63,371 bases of DNA from positions 1 through 63,371 of the forward strand of contig LVBW01000004.1 in NCBI GenBank assembly GCA_001604585.1. The letters are read 5' to 3'. Below are positions 62,479 through 63,371 of this stretch, in pieces. The position numbers were made by a program, and so were the translations under genes. Within the stretch, counting starts at the first letter, position 1; each line of letters opens with the position of its first letter. Under the pieces are notes generated by a model. The model was not told the origin of the DNA and made no database searches. It worked only from the letters and a program-made list of their open reading frames with translations. Origin of the DNA: Puniceicoccales bacterium Verruco_02 (GTDB lineage: Bacteria > Verrucomicrobiota > Verrucomicrobiia > Opitutales > Oceanipulchritudinaceae).

Positions 62479-63371
62479 ATGGAACAGGCCACATATCCGA
62501 GCTTCAGACTTTGTCAGTTCGCGCTGGACAGCAAAGGGACTATCACGGGCGCCAGTGCGGACAGCGCCGACAGACTCTGCGCACCTGAAAGACAGGTGGA
62601 GGGAAGAAATATCCGCGATCTGCTCCTTTCCATAGAGGGCGGCTGGGCAAAGCTGCTGCCGGAGAACATTGCCCTGTGGCCAGAAGAGGTATTCCTGCCT
62701 TGGGAGGGCGAGGGCGCACGCTTTGCCGCCGGGCTTTCGGCCCACCTATTGCGCTGCGGCGCAGGCATAGTGCTGACTCTGGCCCCGGCTCTGGCTCCCG
62801 CAGAGGGCATGGCGCAGGCCTCGCTGCAAGACCTCCCGCACGACCCCTCCACAGTCGGTCAGCTGTTCCTTCGCCTGCGCACGGCAGAGAGCCGCCTGAA
62901 CAACTACCTGCACAATTTCCCCGGCATATTCTTCAGCCAAAGGCCGGACTTTTCCTTCAGCTACCTTGGCCCCGGCCTCTCGGACAAGCTGGAGATGAAC
63001 ACCCGGCCCCTGATGCGCAACGGCAGCCAGTTCCTAGACCTGATACTCAAGGCGGACCGCGCAGGTTTCCTCAAGGACATCGAGCAAAGCTCCATCCGCA
63101 GCGAGAGCTTCAGCATCAACTACCGCCTGAAAAGCCCGGTAACGGGCAGCGTCGTTTACATAATGGACGTGCGCACCCCACGGCTATCGCCCGGCGGCCT
63201 GCTGCTTGGCTACGAAGGGGTGCTTATAGACATAACCCGTCAGTCCATAGCCGAGGCGCGCCTTTCCCGCTCTGCGTGGAAGGAAAACCTCGCCACGATA
63301 ACAAGCGGCCTCATTCACGACTTTTCCAACGTCATGGCGGGCATATTCTCCCTGTCGGAGCTGTACTGCTC
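62479..63371 (+). CDS. PAS-type sensor histidine kinase, 5' part only
   Basis: The frame runs from ATG 62479 to the end of the window (297 residues visible) and is cut off. It begins with a possible PAS domain (about 5-110: MEQATYPSFRLCQF, LDSKGTITGASADSADRL), then a second PAS-like part (FPGIFFSQRPDFSFSYLGPGLS, FLKDIEQSSIRSESFSINYRL, GYEGVLIDITRQS) and the start of a HisKA with the phospho-accepting His in SGLIHDFSNVMAGIFSL. It looks like a cytosolic kinase with no membrane span in the visible part. It is 140 nt after cheB on the same strand, so a link with chemotaxis signalling is possible. Confidence 0.82.
   Translation, partial: MEQATYPSFRLCQFALDSKGTITGASADSADRLCAPERQVEGRNIRDLLLSIEGGWAKLLPENIALWPEEVFLPWEGEGARFAAGLSAHLLRCGAGIVLTLAPALAPAEGMAQASLQDLPHDPSTVGQLFLRLRTAESRLNNYLHNFPGIFFSQRPDFSFSYLGPGLSDKLEMNTRPLMRNGSQFLDLILKADRAGFLKDIEQSSIRSESFSINYRLKSPVTGSVVYIMDVRTPRLSPGGLLLGYEGVLIDITRQSIAEARLSRSAWKENLATITSGLIHDFSNVMAGIFSLSELYC

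Overview
The window reads as a contiguous chromosomal segment (GC about 60%) of a Gram-negative bacterium of the Verrucomicrobiota, most likely class Opitutae. The clues are a 1209-residue TonB-dependent receptor of the type with an N-terminal LSPFEV motif, a XylR-like AraC regulator next to it, menaquinone methylation (MenG), an apolipoprotein N-acyltransferase and a short AtpH. This placement is inferred from family resemblance; no search was run and no species is claimed.

Layout. 1-2.7 kb: the 3' part of a redoxin gene, a GNAT acetyltransferase, tRNA-Ser(GGA) with a nearby partial copy of its 3' end, GluQRS and a conserved hypothetical protein. 2.7-6.1 kb: menG, nuoC, an unknown membrane protein and nuoD. 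6.1-8.2 kb, minus strand: SRP RNA followed by dnaX, whose gamma and tau forms appear to be made by slippage on an A9 run. 8.3-11.5 kb: a possible ATP-grasp enzyme and a secreted acetyl-esterase-like protein. 11.7-17 kb: tsaC/sua5, rpsR, tRNA-Pro(GGG), an Mrr-type restriction gene and a SNF2 helicase. 17.2-22 kb: folA, hisF, an adenylate-kinase-like gene, lnt and tatD. 22.3-30.1 kb: a CheX-CheY pair and then the complete F1Fo ATP synthase operon atpBEFHAGDC. 30.1-37.8 kb: a DUF6653-like protein, the XylR/AraC regulator, the TonB receptor and a GPH-type sugar symporter, which together look like a regulated glycan or sugar uptake locus.

38.2-43.3 kb, minus strand: prfB with a programmed +1 frameshift, class II fructose-bisphosphate aldolase, a family-4 glycosyltransferase and lysA. 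43.3-44.9 kb: an acquired cassette with a secreted mini-RHS protein, an overlapping second reading frame with a polymorphic-toxin-like C-terminus, and a small acidic protein that looks like its immunity partner. A 61-bp direct repeat containing the start of lysA brackets the cassette, and the far copy has lost the start codon. 45.1-49.6 kb: a lipoprotein and pheST. 50-63.4 kb: a signalling region with a CBS-hybrid histidine kinase, an EF-hand membrane protein, a GAF histidine kinase, a response regulator, cheR, cheB and a PAS histidine kinase that runs off the window. A DTW-domain gene, gpsA and panB lie within it.

The strongest points for follow-up are the repeat-flanked toxin cassette at lysA, the two recoding signals (dnaX and prfB), the SRP RNA found only from its fold, the duplicated tRNA-Ser end, and the calcium-binding-like membrane protein placed between two kinases.
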